A stretch of 64,000 nt of DNA from Lytechinus variegatus (Eukaryota > Echinodermata > Echinoidea > Temnopleuroida > Toxopneustidae), in the NCBI RefSeq assembly GCF_018143015.1, contig NC_054755.1, forward strand, positions 12,378,124 to 12,442,123, read 5' to 3'. Below the pieces are notes generated by a model. The model searched no databases. It saw only the letters and a program-made list of their open reading frames with translations, and was not told where the DNA came from. The stretch's first letter is position 1. Each line of letters begins with the position of its first letter. The position numbers and the translations under genes were made by a program. Below are positions 34,590-47,000 of this stretch, piece by piece.

Positions 34590-35720
34590 AAAAAAACTCG
34601 CGCTCGCATTGCCAGCTAGACATATCTTGCTCAATAGGCAGATATGGAGCTTAAAGATATACACAACATATTTCAGCTCGGACAACGAGCTCTCATCATT
34701 TTGTATTTGATTTACAAATTGATTTTTTTTTAAGTGCAGATGGAAAATTCCGTTTTTGTGGAGAATATCGATATTTTCAGCTCGCGCTGCGCGCTCGCAT
34801 TTTGATTGGTGAGTAATGTATATAATTCTATAAATTATTTATCATCCCCTTTTCATGATAGTTTATCAAAAATTTCGGTTCGCGATTTGCAAAAATAAGA
34901 TATTGTGTGAACCCATCAGCTTATTCATAATTACGAAAGTGCTCAAAATGTCCATATCACAAAATTTCGCGCTTTCATTAGGCTTATTAGATTGATAAAT
35001 AAAATTTTCATGAATTCCTTATAATTTAATTGTCCCCTTTTCAGAATGGAATATCAAAAAGTTTTATCTCGCACTTAGCAAAGGAATAGAAAGATAATGC
35101 CCATTTTCATATGATGACAAAATGTCCTTAGAATGTCGGTCCTACGGTAAAATGATTTTAAAATATATCAGCTCGCGCTTCGCGCTCGCATCATCTATTA
35201 AGTGCAATCCATATCCACTTCACAATTTTTGCTTGAAATAGTGCTTACTAAATTGACCCTTGTTCAGATCAGAATATCAAAGATTTTCCGCTCGCGCTTC
35301 GCGCTCGCATTATTATTTAGGAAGATACCCAATTACCCATCTTTATGGTTTACAAAACAAGAACAAGTGCCCCGTTCTTAGGTATAAATCTTAATTTTTC
35401 CGCACGCGCTTCCATTGTTTAATTATATACCTATCTTGTTCATGATTACAAAAAATGCTTAGAATGTCAATTTTTGGGTCAGAATGTCAAAGATTTTCAG
35501 CGCTCGAATTATTTGATTCATGGCTATCTGCAAACAGTCCTTAACAGGTCCCTTTTCGATTACTAGGCAGGCCATAACGTAGTTATGCTCTCGCTTCGCG
35601 CCATAGCAGTAATTATTTACGCCTCTTGTTCGGATCACAAACATTACCTAGAATGTTCAATTTTCAGAACAAAATTTAAGAAATCTCCGAAAAAAATTTA
35701 GCTCGCGCTTCGCGCTCGAA
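34590..35720. repeat. Array with palindromic core GCTCGCGCTTCGCGCTCGC (about 8 units)
   Basis: Reverse orientation of the 8440 family. Cores near 34597, 34783, 34965, 35170, 35290, 35400, 35585 and 35700, spaced about 100-200 bp, each preceded by AT-rich text such as aatatcaaagattttc. Confidence 0.82.
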
Positions 35721-37559
35721 CTAGTTAAATAGGGCTAATGAGATGATTGTATATTAATAAGAATACAGCTATGACTGTTAGGACTACACCTGAATAATGA
35801 AACAAACACAAATCAACTTTGAGCAGTCGATAGGGGAAAATTGGGGCTAAAAAAAATTCCGAACCCCCCCCCCCCCCTTGAAAGCCGCAAATTTCCCTGG
35901 AGTTTTGTGAGTGTTTCTCTTCATGAAGCTTCATGTGATCAGCTCGATCTGCAATTTCTTTCTTCTGCGTTCACGTCTTTCACGTCCCGTTCCATGGTTC
36001 GCAAGAGTCGCCTCATAGGTTCACAACATCATGTGTAAAAGAAAATTTCGTCTTTCACCTCTGTTTTTCTTTCGTTAGGCAATTTTACTTGTTTTCCCCT
36101 TATCATCAAAACTGATCACGATTTCTTCTGTTTTCTGATCCAAATGCGATTGCCTATAGCTTTTGAAATATTATATATAGATTTATACTTAAAAATTGTT
36201 GAATCTCAAAAGGACGGCTTCTCATAATTTCTTGAAAACCTGTTATAATGTCGATTATAAATAATTTAATAATCAGTTTACCTTTGATTAAGACTAAACA
36301 TGTTCCTCTTACGCAATACCACGCGATTCCATGTTAATTTCTGTGAAGCTTGTCAGACTGACGTCATCACATCGCAGACAATACGCTCCGAGTGGGAGGG
36401 AGAGAGTGACGTCACTGGAAACTTTTTTTACCGATGATTGTCTAGCTTTTCGCTCCTCCGCTATATTCCACCTTGTTTTTGTATGTGATGATGTTGTTAT
36501 TGTTTATTCTGGTTTTAAGGCTGTGATGTTCTGCTAGATACTAGACATATGCATAGACGTCTGAAATCTGCGGGAGGGGGGGGGGGGATGGGGCAGTTAC
36601 CCCTGTCAAAAATGTGTGTGGTAACAGCAAATTTTGGCAAATTTGCCCCAGAGGCGTTCCACAAAAAGGCAAAGAATTTTCTTCCTTTTTTTAAATATCA
36701 GAAAGTGGCAACATTTACATAAATTCATCCACATTCCCGTGTAAAGATGAAAACTTCGGTCCTAACTGCCTCGAAAATGCCCCCCCCCCCCTAGAAGGAA
36801 TGACTATATTTCTTCTGGCGCGCCTGGCCCTACAGCATATAGGCGTATGGTAAGCTATACCATCTTCTTAACATTTTTTTCCCCATCTACCTGTTTTGTT
36901 TAATTTCCAGTTATGGGCTACTTGGACCGGACTAAGCAGTGGATTAATTTTCTTTGATATGTCTGAGACGATCTGTAACATACCAGACGATTTGAGGGCA
37001 GCCACCCTCCCCTGATACTAGTGACAGAAAAACCTCTTTTCCTAGGCCTGTACCCATGATCTGTATTAGTCGCCCAACTACAGTGCAATTAGAGCGCATA
37101 TCAATAAAAACGTTACATGCTTTGGAAAATCGTCAAAATTGTGTTTATAAGTGTGAACAAGACTTTCTTATATTGATAGCTGCTTTAGAAATCTCCACTA
37201 TTAGTACAAGTCATATACATGGCCGAACACTATACATCTTTTGTCAAGTGTGTAAAAAGCGGCTTGCAACAAAATAAAAGAAACTGACGCAATTCAAACA
37301 GCATTCTGATATTCGAAATCGAATGATTGGTCGCTACATGTATTTTGGTGTCACGGTACTGTGTAGGCCCCTACCATCATCCCCCACGTTTCGAGTTGGA
37401 AAATGATATTTTGTGACGGTGGGTCGTGGGTCACGGCATGGGGGGCACCAGGAAAAATATTGAGTCACTTAGTGGGCGCGCTCTCTTAGGCCTACTACCC
37501 TAATAGTGACATTTTAAGGACTGTGCCATAAAGCGGATATGCGTGTATCTCACTGATTC
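35721..37559. other. No gene seen
   Basis: C-runs near 35865 and 36785 and a G-run near 36580. Short frames only. Confidence 0.5.
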
Positions 37560-37900
37560 AATAATGTGAGCGCGAAGCGCGAGCTGACAATTTTTTATAT
37601 TCAGGCCTAAAAAGGCAAACTTTTGTAAGTGTGATACGCACCTGTCTCACTAAACAAACAATGCGAACGCGAGCTAAAATGTTTGTGTATATTGACTCCA
37701 AGCAGGGACATTTTGAGGACTGTTTTTAAGAATTCATGAAAAGCATACATATCTCACCAGTCATATAATGCGTGCGCCAAGCGCTGCTGATTGTTTTTAG
37801 AATTACACCTGAACACATGAAGCACTTTTTGTAGTCATGAACATGATACGTATCTCACTAATCAAATGTTGCGAGCGCGAAGCGCGAGCTGAAAAAAAAA
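37560..37900. repeat. Array with palindromic core GCGAGCGCGAAGCGCGAGC (about 4 units)
   Basis: Cores at about 37566 (perfect), 37663 (decayed), 37768 (decayed) and 37870 (perfect), spacing near 100 bp. Confidence 0.82.
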
Positions 37901-37979
37901 TAGACCTGAAGGGTGACATTCTAAGGCTTGCGTACTGAGAGCGTAGAGAGAATTGTTATTGACGTGGCAAAGTCTGCAT

Positions 37980-38460
37980 GATCTCCGAAAACAAATTTTC
38001 CGCTACGTGGACTTTGAACATGTCCAAAGTCCGCGTAGCGGAAGTGCCGTCTAAACCGAGCGTAGTAAGGACGCAGTAAAGACCTACCAACAGCTTCATA
38101 GACGTAGCGGACACCGAAAGAACGTGGCAACAACTATGTCCATGTCTACTGTACTGACACTACGCGGCCACCACGTAAACTCGGTTGGCTCTACGTCCAA
38201 ATAGACGAAGGTACAGAAAGTCGCGCAATCTGCTGCTGTAGTCGGAACGTAGCGGGAACCGTTTTGACGCAGCATGGACCGGCTCTGCGCGCAGAATGAA
38301 CTTTGTGGGCACACTGCACACGCAGCATAAACGTCACATTAACGTGATGCGGACGTAGCACGCACGTGACAATTTCACATCTTTCGAGAAATTCAAACAT
38401 AGTTGGCGCCACGTCCCAGGGTTTCTTCTGAACTTCAAGAACGTAGCGGGAACTTCGTCT
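37980..38460. repeat. CpG-rich block with many ACGTAGCGG-like words
   Basis: Words such as acgtagcgg, tacgtcc, acgtagc and their complements recur at least a dozen times without a fixed period. It includes a hairpin, ccgctacgtggactttg / aaagtccgcgtagcgg, at 37999-38042. Overlapping open frames on the minus strand are not recognised as protein. Confidence 0.6.
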
Positions 38461-39479
38461 GGTTTGGAAAGGGGGTATAAGCACGGACTGGGAATGTTCA
38501 TATTCAGATCTATAAAGGGGGCAATCACTTCCAGTAGTCATGAAAAAAGGAGCCTATGTCACTACATGAAATAATATAATGATAAAAGAGTGCGAGGAAA
38601 TATATTCGGTGTATATTGACTTGAAAAACGGAATGTTTTAGTACCATTTAATTACCTTGAACAGGATTATTTGTCTCATTAAACGGAGCACTCAGAGTGA
38701 TGAACACAGACATAGGCCCTATAACATTTACAAGCAAAATCTCTTTCTTTTTCCCTCTTTTTCTCAAATTCCCCCGATTTTCCCCCCTTTTTTGGCCATC
38801 CGATGGGAGAGGGACGTACCACCCTCCGTAGTTACGCCACTGTTGTGATATATAAACATAGTATACGTATTATTTATAATGATTTTTCAATTTATTATAA
38901 ACACCATTTTATTTTGAGGCATTTTATCATGAAAATCAAGTCAGAACAGTCGATTTTTTTTCTCGCTCGCTTTGCTGATACTTTCAGCTTGTTATGAATT
39001 TTACCTAATACGCCATGTGTCTGCCCCCCGGGCTGGGCCCTCAAAAGTTTGTTGACTTATAGCCCCCCCCCCTCCAAAAAAAAATCATGAATGTTTCTAT
39101 TGTCGAGTTGCTCATGTCCTTTTTGTCTCGCCTGAACGAAGTTAGGCAGAGACCTAGTAATAACTTTTCCTGTAAGTCCGTTAATCTGTTCCAATATATT
39201 TTTTGTTCAACTTGCTCTCATTTGTTTACAATCATGACAATATGCATCAGTTGTGTTCATTCTTGGCACAATCAAATAATCATTGGGTGATACCATACTT
39301 GTGTTCTTGAGGATGACAAGGTCAAAGGTCATATAAGGTTCAACAGATCATATTGCATAATTTTAATTGATCGCGAAATCAGGCGAGACTCGTGGTTCGT
39401 GAATCATTTCATATATTTTTATTTGGCCCCCTTTTTTCTCTATTTTTCTCCCATTTGATTTTTTGTGTCGAATTGCATC
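38461..39479. other. No gene seen
   Basis: AT-rich; C-runs near 39065. Nothing recognised. Confidence 0.5.
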
Positions 39480-40291
39480 CAATTTTATGGACATCTCATG
39501 ATTATTGTTGATTCAATAAAATACACAATCAAAGAAAAGTTAGGACATTTTCAAAGATTTTAATTATTTCGGTGAAACAGTTATATGCATGTCTTCATAA
39601 TATTCAATGAGCAAACTCATGAAGTCATATCTCCATTTGTTCTTTTGTATTTCATTATATGAAAAATGCTTATTTAGATTTTGTCCTCCAAGAAAAAAAA
39701 TGGATTGGCAACTGATTTAATGCATTAGACATTCATTGCCGTAACTTTATATACGGGAGACATACCACACCCACATGTATGAAAATATGAATATGAAAAT
39801 ATGAATATGAAAATATGAAATATTTATGATTTCATGTAATAACATGTAACTTCTGAAGGTTTTTTTATGGCGAAGAAGAACAATGTAGTGGGTTTCACGA
39901 TACACCATGTATCTTTCGTGGGCGATTGATATTTTAGTTTACTCCAACGACGATGTAGGACTAAGCCTGTTCATCGAACCAAGTAGAATGCCTATTGCTG
40001 CTCTCCTTCTGACATAATTAGATGCACTAATTATCGACCACCCAAATAACATAAGAAAAAAAAAAAGAAAGTGGGGACATAATAATATAATCAGCCCATT
40101 CACCTAATGAATATTCATGACGACGTGCATAAATATACTGTTTTTGTTTTCACAAAATATTGGTGTATTTTGAAAATCAATAATTTCCTTATTTTGTCAG
40201 ATTTTGATAAAATGTTCAGCATTTTGCTCAGTGCTTTTTCTCATTTTTTTTCCCAGATATAATTATTTTTAGCTCAGAGTATCCCTTTTCT
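39480..40291. mobile_element. Diverged palindromic MITE with an internal insertion
   Basis: Inner inverted text: catgtcttcataatattcaa / aatgaatattcatgacgacg and gatttaatgcattagacat. The right end reads gctcagagtatccctttt. About 190 bp of unrelated sequence sits at 39850-40040. Confidence 0.5.
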
Positions 40292-40755
40292 TCTCAGTGG
40301 CTTGCAGTACAGATGGGGGGCTTGGGGTGCTGCCCCCCCCCCCAAAAAAAAAAGAAGAAGAAATCCACGCCCAAGAAAAAAATGAGAAATTTTAAAGGAA
40401 AGAGAGAAGGGTAAAATATGATATTATTTTCTGAATGTTATGTTAAAATCTATCACAAAAGTAAACTTTTATAATAAAACTGTCAACATTTGTTTGCTTC
40501 GCTTGCTCACAACTTTATATAAATTTTGCTCCATACGCCATTATCTGGCCCCTTAATATGCATGGTATCCCGTTGTTCTGTACATCATAAGTTTGAAATG
40601 TCCAATTGTCCTTGTGATTTTCAGGCCTTGGGTTTCCATGCCTTTGCCTTATAAGCATTGAAGCCTTGGACTTGGCCTTGATGTTTTGGACATATTGACT
40701 ACAACACTGTTTTGTATGATTTTCTTCTGTTTGTTACCCCTTTGTTCTGTACATC

Positions 40756-41205
40756 TTAAAGGGATGGTCTGGGCTGAAAATATTTATATCTGAATAAAAA
40801 AAAAGTAAAATTCACAGAGCGAAATGCTTAAAATTTCATCAAAATCGGATAGCAACTAACTGTAAATGATGTGTCTCCACTATGATTAAACAAGTTGCGG
40901 CAGTAAATAACTAATGCACTTAATCAGTTGTCAGTCCAATTGTTATAGTTCTTGGTAGAAATTTGTTAATAAACCTAATTTCATATAATAAAATACAAAA
41001 GAACAAGTGGGATATGACATCATCAGCCCAATGAATATTCATAAAGACATGCCTAGAATTGTTTCACCGGAATAATGCACATCTTTAAAATTCAATAACT
41101 TCGTTATTTGTTACCCGATTCTGATCAAATTTTCTGCAATTTGCTTTGTGAATTTTACTCTATTTTTTGAGCTATAAATATTTTCAGCCATGACCATCCC
41201 TTTAA
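40756..41205. mobile_element. Palindromic MITE, TTAAAGGGATGGTCTGGGCTG family
   Basis: TTAAAGGGATGGTCTGGGC at the left, GGCCATG-like tcagccatgaccatcccTTTAA at the right. The arms include aaaatatttata and tttcatcaaaatcgg with their complements. Confidence 0.78.
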
Positions 41206-41610
41206 TTGATGTATATTTCAGAATTTTTCCTCGCCACTCATGCACTCATATCCTCAGTATTCACACCAAAGAAAAGCAAAATGAAACACAACACATTTGA
41301 ATTCAACTGAATTTAGATCAAATTTAGATCAAATTTTATCAAAGTTTATAAAATGGAACATTCGATGTATAAAGTGATTCGTTTATGTTAAAAAAAAGAA
41401 TACCCCAAATTCAAGATACGAAGTATAGACAAGCAACATTCTACTTGACAGAAGTAAACAAGAAAAAAGAAATTAATCAAAGTCCAAATTACAGAAAAAT
41501 CTGTAATCGAAAGTAATCATATATGATTATGAAAAATCAAGATCTTTGTTTGCATGCGTAAAATGTTACCTTCTTTTAAATCTTCGATTCACTTCATTTA
41601 TCTTCACCAA

Positions 41611-41836
41611 TGGGTGATTTCAAGTTCAGTGTTGACCTTTTGGTGTTGGTGTTAGGTCAGTTTTCACACGATCATAACATCAAACATAGAATGAAGATGG
41701 TTCCGAAAAGTCACCCACTAGTTGTTGAGATGTCACTAAATGTGATCTGGACCAGTTTTACCAACTCTGAATAAGGTTTGGAGCTAGGGGAAGCAATCCA
41801 AATTTCAACACCAACACCGGACTTGAAATAACCCAT
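41611..41836. mobile_element. Palindromic MITE, TGGGTGATTTCAAGTTCAGTG family, copy 1
   Basis: tgggtgatttcaagttcagt and ggtgttggtgttaggtca at the left; aacaccaacaccggacttga and aataaccca at the right. It occurs again, in the opposite orientation, at 54831-55070. Confidence 0.78.
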
Positions 41837-42081
41837 TTACAGGGTACACATCACCACAAGCCTCTTCTGTTATGGAAATTATGAAACAAAACACCACGAC
41901 AGACAGATACAACTATAACCAAAACATGTCACTACTAATTAAAAAAATACACACAAAAATGCTGAGTTAATAGACACTTTTTAAAAGCTAAAATTGACCA
42001 TTCTCCTTGGGACTGCGTGGCTTGGGAAAGCAGGAAGGAGGGCACGAATTCACATCCGCCCAAAAGTGCATCTTCTTTATG

Positions 42082-42082
<1 letters not shown>

Positions 42083-42167
<85 letters not shown>
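42083..42167. repeat. (AT)n microsatellite, about 85 bp
   Basis: Uninterrupted AT dinucleotide run. The YIYIYI open frames here are artefacts. Confidence 0.97.
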
Positions 42168-42169
<2 letters not shown>

Positions 42170-42673
42170 CTGTCCCATTATACATATGTGGTTATATATG
42201 TGGGCAATCTTCAGCATGATTGTTTTCAGCATATAGATTTCAGGGTTTAATAAAGTTCACTTTATGGAGGCCTAGCTGTATAGATCTAGATCTAAGATTA
42301 TACCGTGACGATTTATATCCTTGGTTTACAGACTTTCTCGTGATTTTTTCTGCAACTATATACATTCTCAGTTATAGTTAGCCCGTTAACATGATTTTTT
42401 TCTTTTCTACTGAGTTTTGTTTAAATATTGTTACACTCCCATGTACTTTTTTATTATAGCGGATGCTCCATTCATCAAGCCTCTGCTTTATGGGCACCCT
42501 AATGATTTAAACTCTATTTACAATGATAGTTACTAGTGCATGATTAATTTGTTTATATATTTTGATTTTTAAATGATTGAATGAAATGAACTGAACAGAA
42601 TTTAGCATAATTAACAAGGACGATTATTTCATTTACGATACTGATGATGATGATGATGACGACGATGACGTTG

Positions 42674-42781
42674 TTAGGAGAATAAGGCGCCGGTTGCGAT
42701 GGTGAGAACGACGAAGACAATCAAACCGACCGCGACATCGAAGAGGAAGAAGACTCGGGGCGCACTAAAGCTGGATTGGGC
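42674..42781 (-). CDS. Cys-loop receptor terminal exon 7 (M4)
   Basis: The 108-nt exon has acceptor ctcttcttccag and stop TAA at 42676-42674. It encodes AQSSFSAPRVFFLFDVAVGL and a hydrophobic M4 ending IATGALFS. It joins directly to the end of exon 6, so almost no cytoplasmic loop is encoded. An extra exon inside the 1.8-kb intron was looked for and not seen. Confidence 0.88.
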   Translation of the reverse strand, partial: AQSSFSAPRVFFLFDVAVGLIVFVVLTIATGALFS

Positions 42782-44016
42782 CTGGAAGAAGAGGGGGTGA
42801 TGTTGAAATGAGGGAAAAGGGTGGAGGGGGGGGGCAAAACAGGGTAGAAAGACAAAGAGAGAGAGAGAGAGAGAGAGAGTAGACATAAAGAGAAAGGGAT
42901 AATAATAAAGAGAGTAACTTTCCGAGAACTTTATTGAATTGTTTTGGACGAAATATCACCCATAGAGAACATGCCTTTCATCATGTTCAAGCTCGTGGAG
43001 GACACAATTGTTTCTACGATTTTACTGCACCATTTTCAACATAATCAGTGCGTATCAAAAAAAAAGTTTACACTTTGAAAAAGCCATGCATGGGAATTAA
43101 AAAAATATACACCATGTGTGTCATTTTTTTCACATATAATCTTAGGTTTGGGTCTCATCTATCCAATGCAAGTGAAAGTTTTGACAGAATGTTACACTGT
43201 CCATTTTTTTAAAGCTCGCAGAAATCTGTTTGCGCAGAAATGCTCGTTTTCACGCTGTGTCAAGGAGAAAGTGCGAAATCAAATTTACCCTGCGAAACAT
43301 TTAATTCTCACGCATTTCCTTTGCACTTTTAGTAAATTGAAATGAAACAGATACATTCAAGCATTTTGGAACAATTTTACCACCCAAATTAAAATTTCAA
43401 CACTAAGTAAGCACAACCTTTACCCTGTTTGTGCCAGCTGGATCTGAGGACATAACAAAATCTGAACAAAAGTTTATATCAGACATCTCCAGCATTTTTT
43501 CACTAAGTTTATATCATTTAAAGTGGGTTCACATTTCATTTTTTATTTAATACTTTTTTCTCCACACCTTTTCAAAGCTTGACAATGATTTACAAAATGA
43601 AAATCAAGCCTTAGCCATTTCATGTAAATGACAGCTCAGTGTGATCGTCACCATTGTCTCGGTGTGTGGGGGAGTGGGATGTGGCGCAATGCACTCTTCG
43701 AAGTGTTTTGGGCGAGGAAAAAAGTTTAAAATGGTAAAAGATATCTTCAAATAAATTTTTGCTAGCTAAATGCCACTTGTTCTTCATGATTAAGGTCTAC
43801 TTTTATTCGCATAACTATTTCAAAGTCCTGCGGAAATCATTTTTCACTAACTTTTAAAAAGTAAGTGGTGCTCACTCAAGCAGAAATATTTTTCGACAGT
43901 TATAATATCGCCATTTGCTTAAATGGATCTGTACCAATGTTAAAATGTGGAAAAATCTTCATACCAATTTATAATTTTACAGGATTTTTTCTAAGTGTAA
44001 TTTTTTTTGATACGCA

Positions 44017-44054
<38 letters not shown>

Positions 44055-47000
44055 TTATATGCCTGTAGTGTTGGCATTATGTTTTGGATGCCAATGATTC
44101 ATTTTCATTCCCATTGCAAATAAGTTTGAAATGCGGTGTAGGCCTACCTGATTTTGGCATATTTGATAACTTGTTGTTGCAATGTACGTGAAAGTATTTT
44201 TTTAAATAAAATTATTAGTTTACAAAACTAACTCTTATTTTTTATACAGGAGAACAAATTAATTGGGTGTTACCAATCTTCATTATTCAACTCAATGTGA
44301 GGGACAGCTAGGGACCAACTTCATTAAGAGTTATTTATAACTATGTATAACTATGGTAACTAACCATTATGGCGACTACCAAGGAAACCTTGATTGTGAT
44401 TGGATACTGAGACCGGTTGTCATGGTAGCTGCCATTATAGCACAGTTTGAAAATTTTTTAAATCACTCATGAAATGGGCCTCAGGCACTGATCTGCCTCA
44501 TACTTGCCGAAGGTCGAACATATTTTTTTTCTATATGAAAAACCATCCCTGGTATGGACGTACCTTTGTTGTGCCTTGCTGCTCTGTTGGATAGAAGCGG
44601 TAGATGATGGCGTTGATAACGACTACAATACAAGTAATCAGCATCCCAGCGAGGAGGAATCTCCCTAATCTGGTCGTAGAATACGACGGCACCTCTGCGC
44701 TGAGAGCCGAACTGATGACGACCATCGATACAAACACGAACCCGGAGAAGATGATCCGTTCTCCCCCTCTCGATGGCTGCATGAGGAAGACAGCGAGGAT
44801 CAGCCAGGCGCTGATCACGGCGGTGCCGATACGACCGTGGCTCTGCATGCGTTTAATCTGCAGGTAGAACGTAACATCCTCGTAGACCTCCTCACAGCAA
44901 GGGTAAACGACCGAGTGCTTCTGCACCGAGGATTCTGCGACGTGCCACATCGGGTTGTTCGTGTAGTGACCCAGACCTACACCTACCGACGTCGTGCCTA
45001 ACACTATCCGCGAATTGTCGTTGGTCCAGGAACCGAATACAAGACTGCAGTTCTGCATGTTTACAAGGTAAAGAACACTAGATAGTAAGTATGACTACCT
45101 GATGAACATAATTAATCCTCTTTTATATAGCGCTCAATACATGTACATCGTAACGATGTGTCAAAGCGCTTTACAGATACCCTGGTCATAGGATTCAATC
45201 AGTCATTCCCGCATTGTGCGCATTCTCCATTTCCTGGGAAGTATTCCAGTCAGTCGTCGGTGAGGCGCACACATTACTGGACAAGTTACCCATTTAGCAC
45301 CTGGGTCGAGAGTGGCAAAGTGTGGATTAACGCCTTGCCAAAGGACGCCAGACCGCGGTGGGATTCGAACACACGACCCTCTGTTTACAAGGCGTGAGTC
45401 AGAACCACTATCACTGCTCTTCCACGTGAAAGGGGTGAAAATATGTAGAATCACATGACCTTTCTTTTGCAATATGAATTTTAACTATGGGTTTAAATTA
45501 AATCAGCCCTACTGGAAAGAATACAGTGTGTTCATGTAATTGACTATTGTAATCCACTCTCTCAAAATGTCTAAATGTAACAATGAGGAGCACTAGCGTA
45601 CTTAGAGGGGGGGGGGTGGGCAGACTGCTCCCCCTCACGAGTCACAACTCATGTCACAACCCCCTTTTGAGAAGCAAAAACCGACGTGTGCCCCCTCTTT
45701 TAAACTCTTTTTTTTTGCTTGCTTGCTTGTCATTTTTTTTTTCTGGTACGAAATCCAGCTCAACAGTGCGACTTTTGACAATGTGTTCACACAATTGAAA
45801 TATGCGTGAATAGGTGATTCACACATTCAAAATTGAATTGTGTGAAGGCAATTTCACACATTGAACACATCGACAATGTGAGTGTTCATAGTGTGTTCAC
45901 ATAGTGGACTATGTAAAGAGTAATTCACACTACCGATGCTCAAATTGAACAGTGTGGATGCCTCAATAATGTGAGTGTTCATAGTGTGTTCACATATTAT
46001 CGATGCTAAGAACACTATGGATGCACTGTGAGTGTCCACATATAGAGGCCTATCAGATTCACACTAACTGTTAAACTGCTATAAGTGTGACTATGACATA
46101 CTGTGCGCTAAAAAATGTGGGTATGCCTACAGTTGGACACACTCTTGAACGCTGTGACCAGAGGGCCGAGGATGTGAGCCGGAGGCAAAGGTATGACTCT
46201 TCAGAAAATAATCCAAGGATATATAGCGATATATTCATTAATGACATGTATTCTGGATTCGGGTTTGATTTAAAACTCTGGTCTAAAGTTGTGGGTTAAG
46301 CATGCATGGGTAACCGATAGTGACAGACATCGACTTTCGACTTGTCAGCTCGTCTGTTACTCGTCAGATCATTCATACATGTAAGTGGAGGTGCCGTGGC
46401 CGAGTGGTCTAAGGCGCCTGGCTATACATAAAGTCCGGGGTTCGATCCCCGGCCGCGGAACCTATGCCCGTGAGCAAGGCATTTAATGCACGGTGCTCTT
46501 TTATCCTGCTTTCAACATGTTCAAATAAATGGAAATGCTACATGCATTATTGGTAACTGGGGGTGCACTTGTTAAAAAAATGAATAAATAAACTAAGGGG
46601 TATAACTGTGTCAGCTTAGTGGCGTATCTTTAGGACAAATCAAAAGCGTAAGCTGGTTTGAGCGTAGGAGGTCGGAGGTGTACATCCTTGGGAGGTGGTA
46701 TGAGGGTGCACATCTTAGGGAGAGGGTACAAATTTCGTTTTACAGACCAGTGTCGGAACTCCTCTGCCACAGCGGGAGGGTACACGTGCCCCCCCCCCCT
46801 AGCCTACGCCCTTGCAAAAGGCGCCCCGGGGCAAGTTCCGTAATCGTGCTCGTTTCAAAGTGTATTATCAATGATATATGACACACTTATATTTACAGTT
46901 AGCAAACACACGACCAGTCAAAATAAAACCTATTATTTAGATGTAGGGTTTAGAGGCGCAGATATACATGTATGCGAGTGCGAATATTTTTCCATATCAA

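Noticed and set aside
34156..34685. Overlapping frames of 135 and 117 residues
   Set aside because: Generated by purine-rich and G/C-run low-complexity DNA; both strands stay open for the same reason.
37921..38541. Three minus-strand frames of 64-116 residues
   Set aside because: They arise from CpG-rich repeated words lacking stops; no protein family recognised and no consistent frame.
42000..42236. Long YIYIYI frames
   Set aside because: Translation of an (AT)n microsatellite.
46390..46462. Functional tRNA gene (Leu/Ser-like head)
   Set aside because: Shared non-tRNA tail with copies at 58.9 and 61.7 kb and an irregular anticodon arm make it a SINE.
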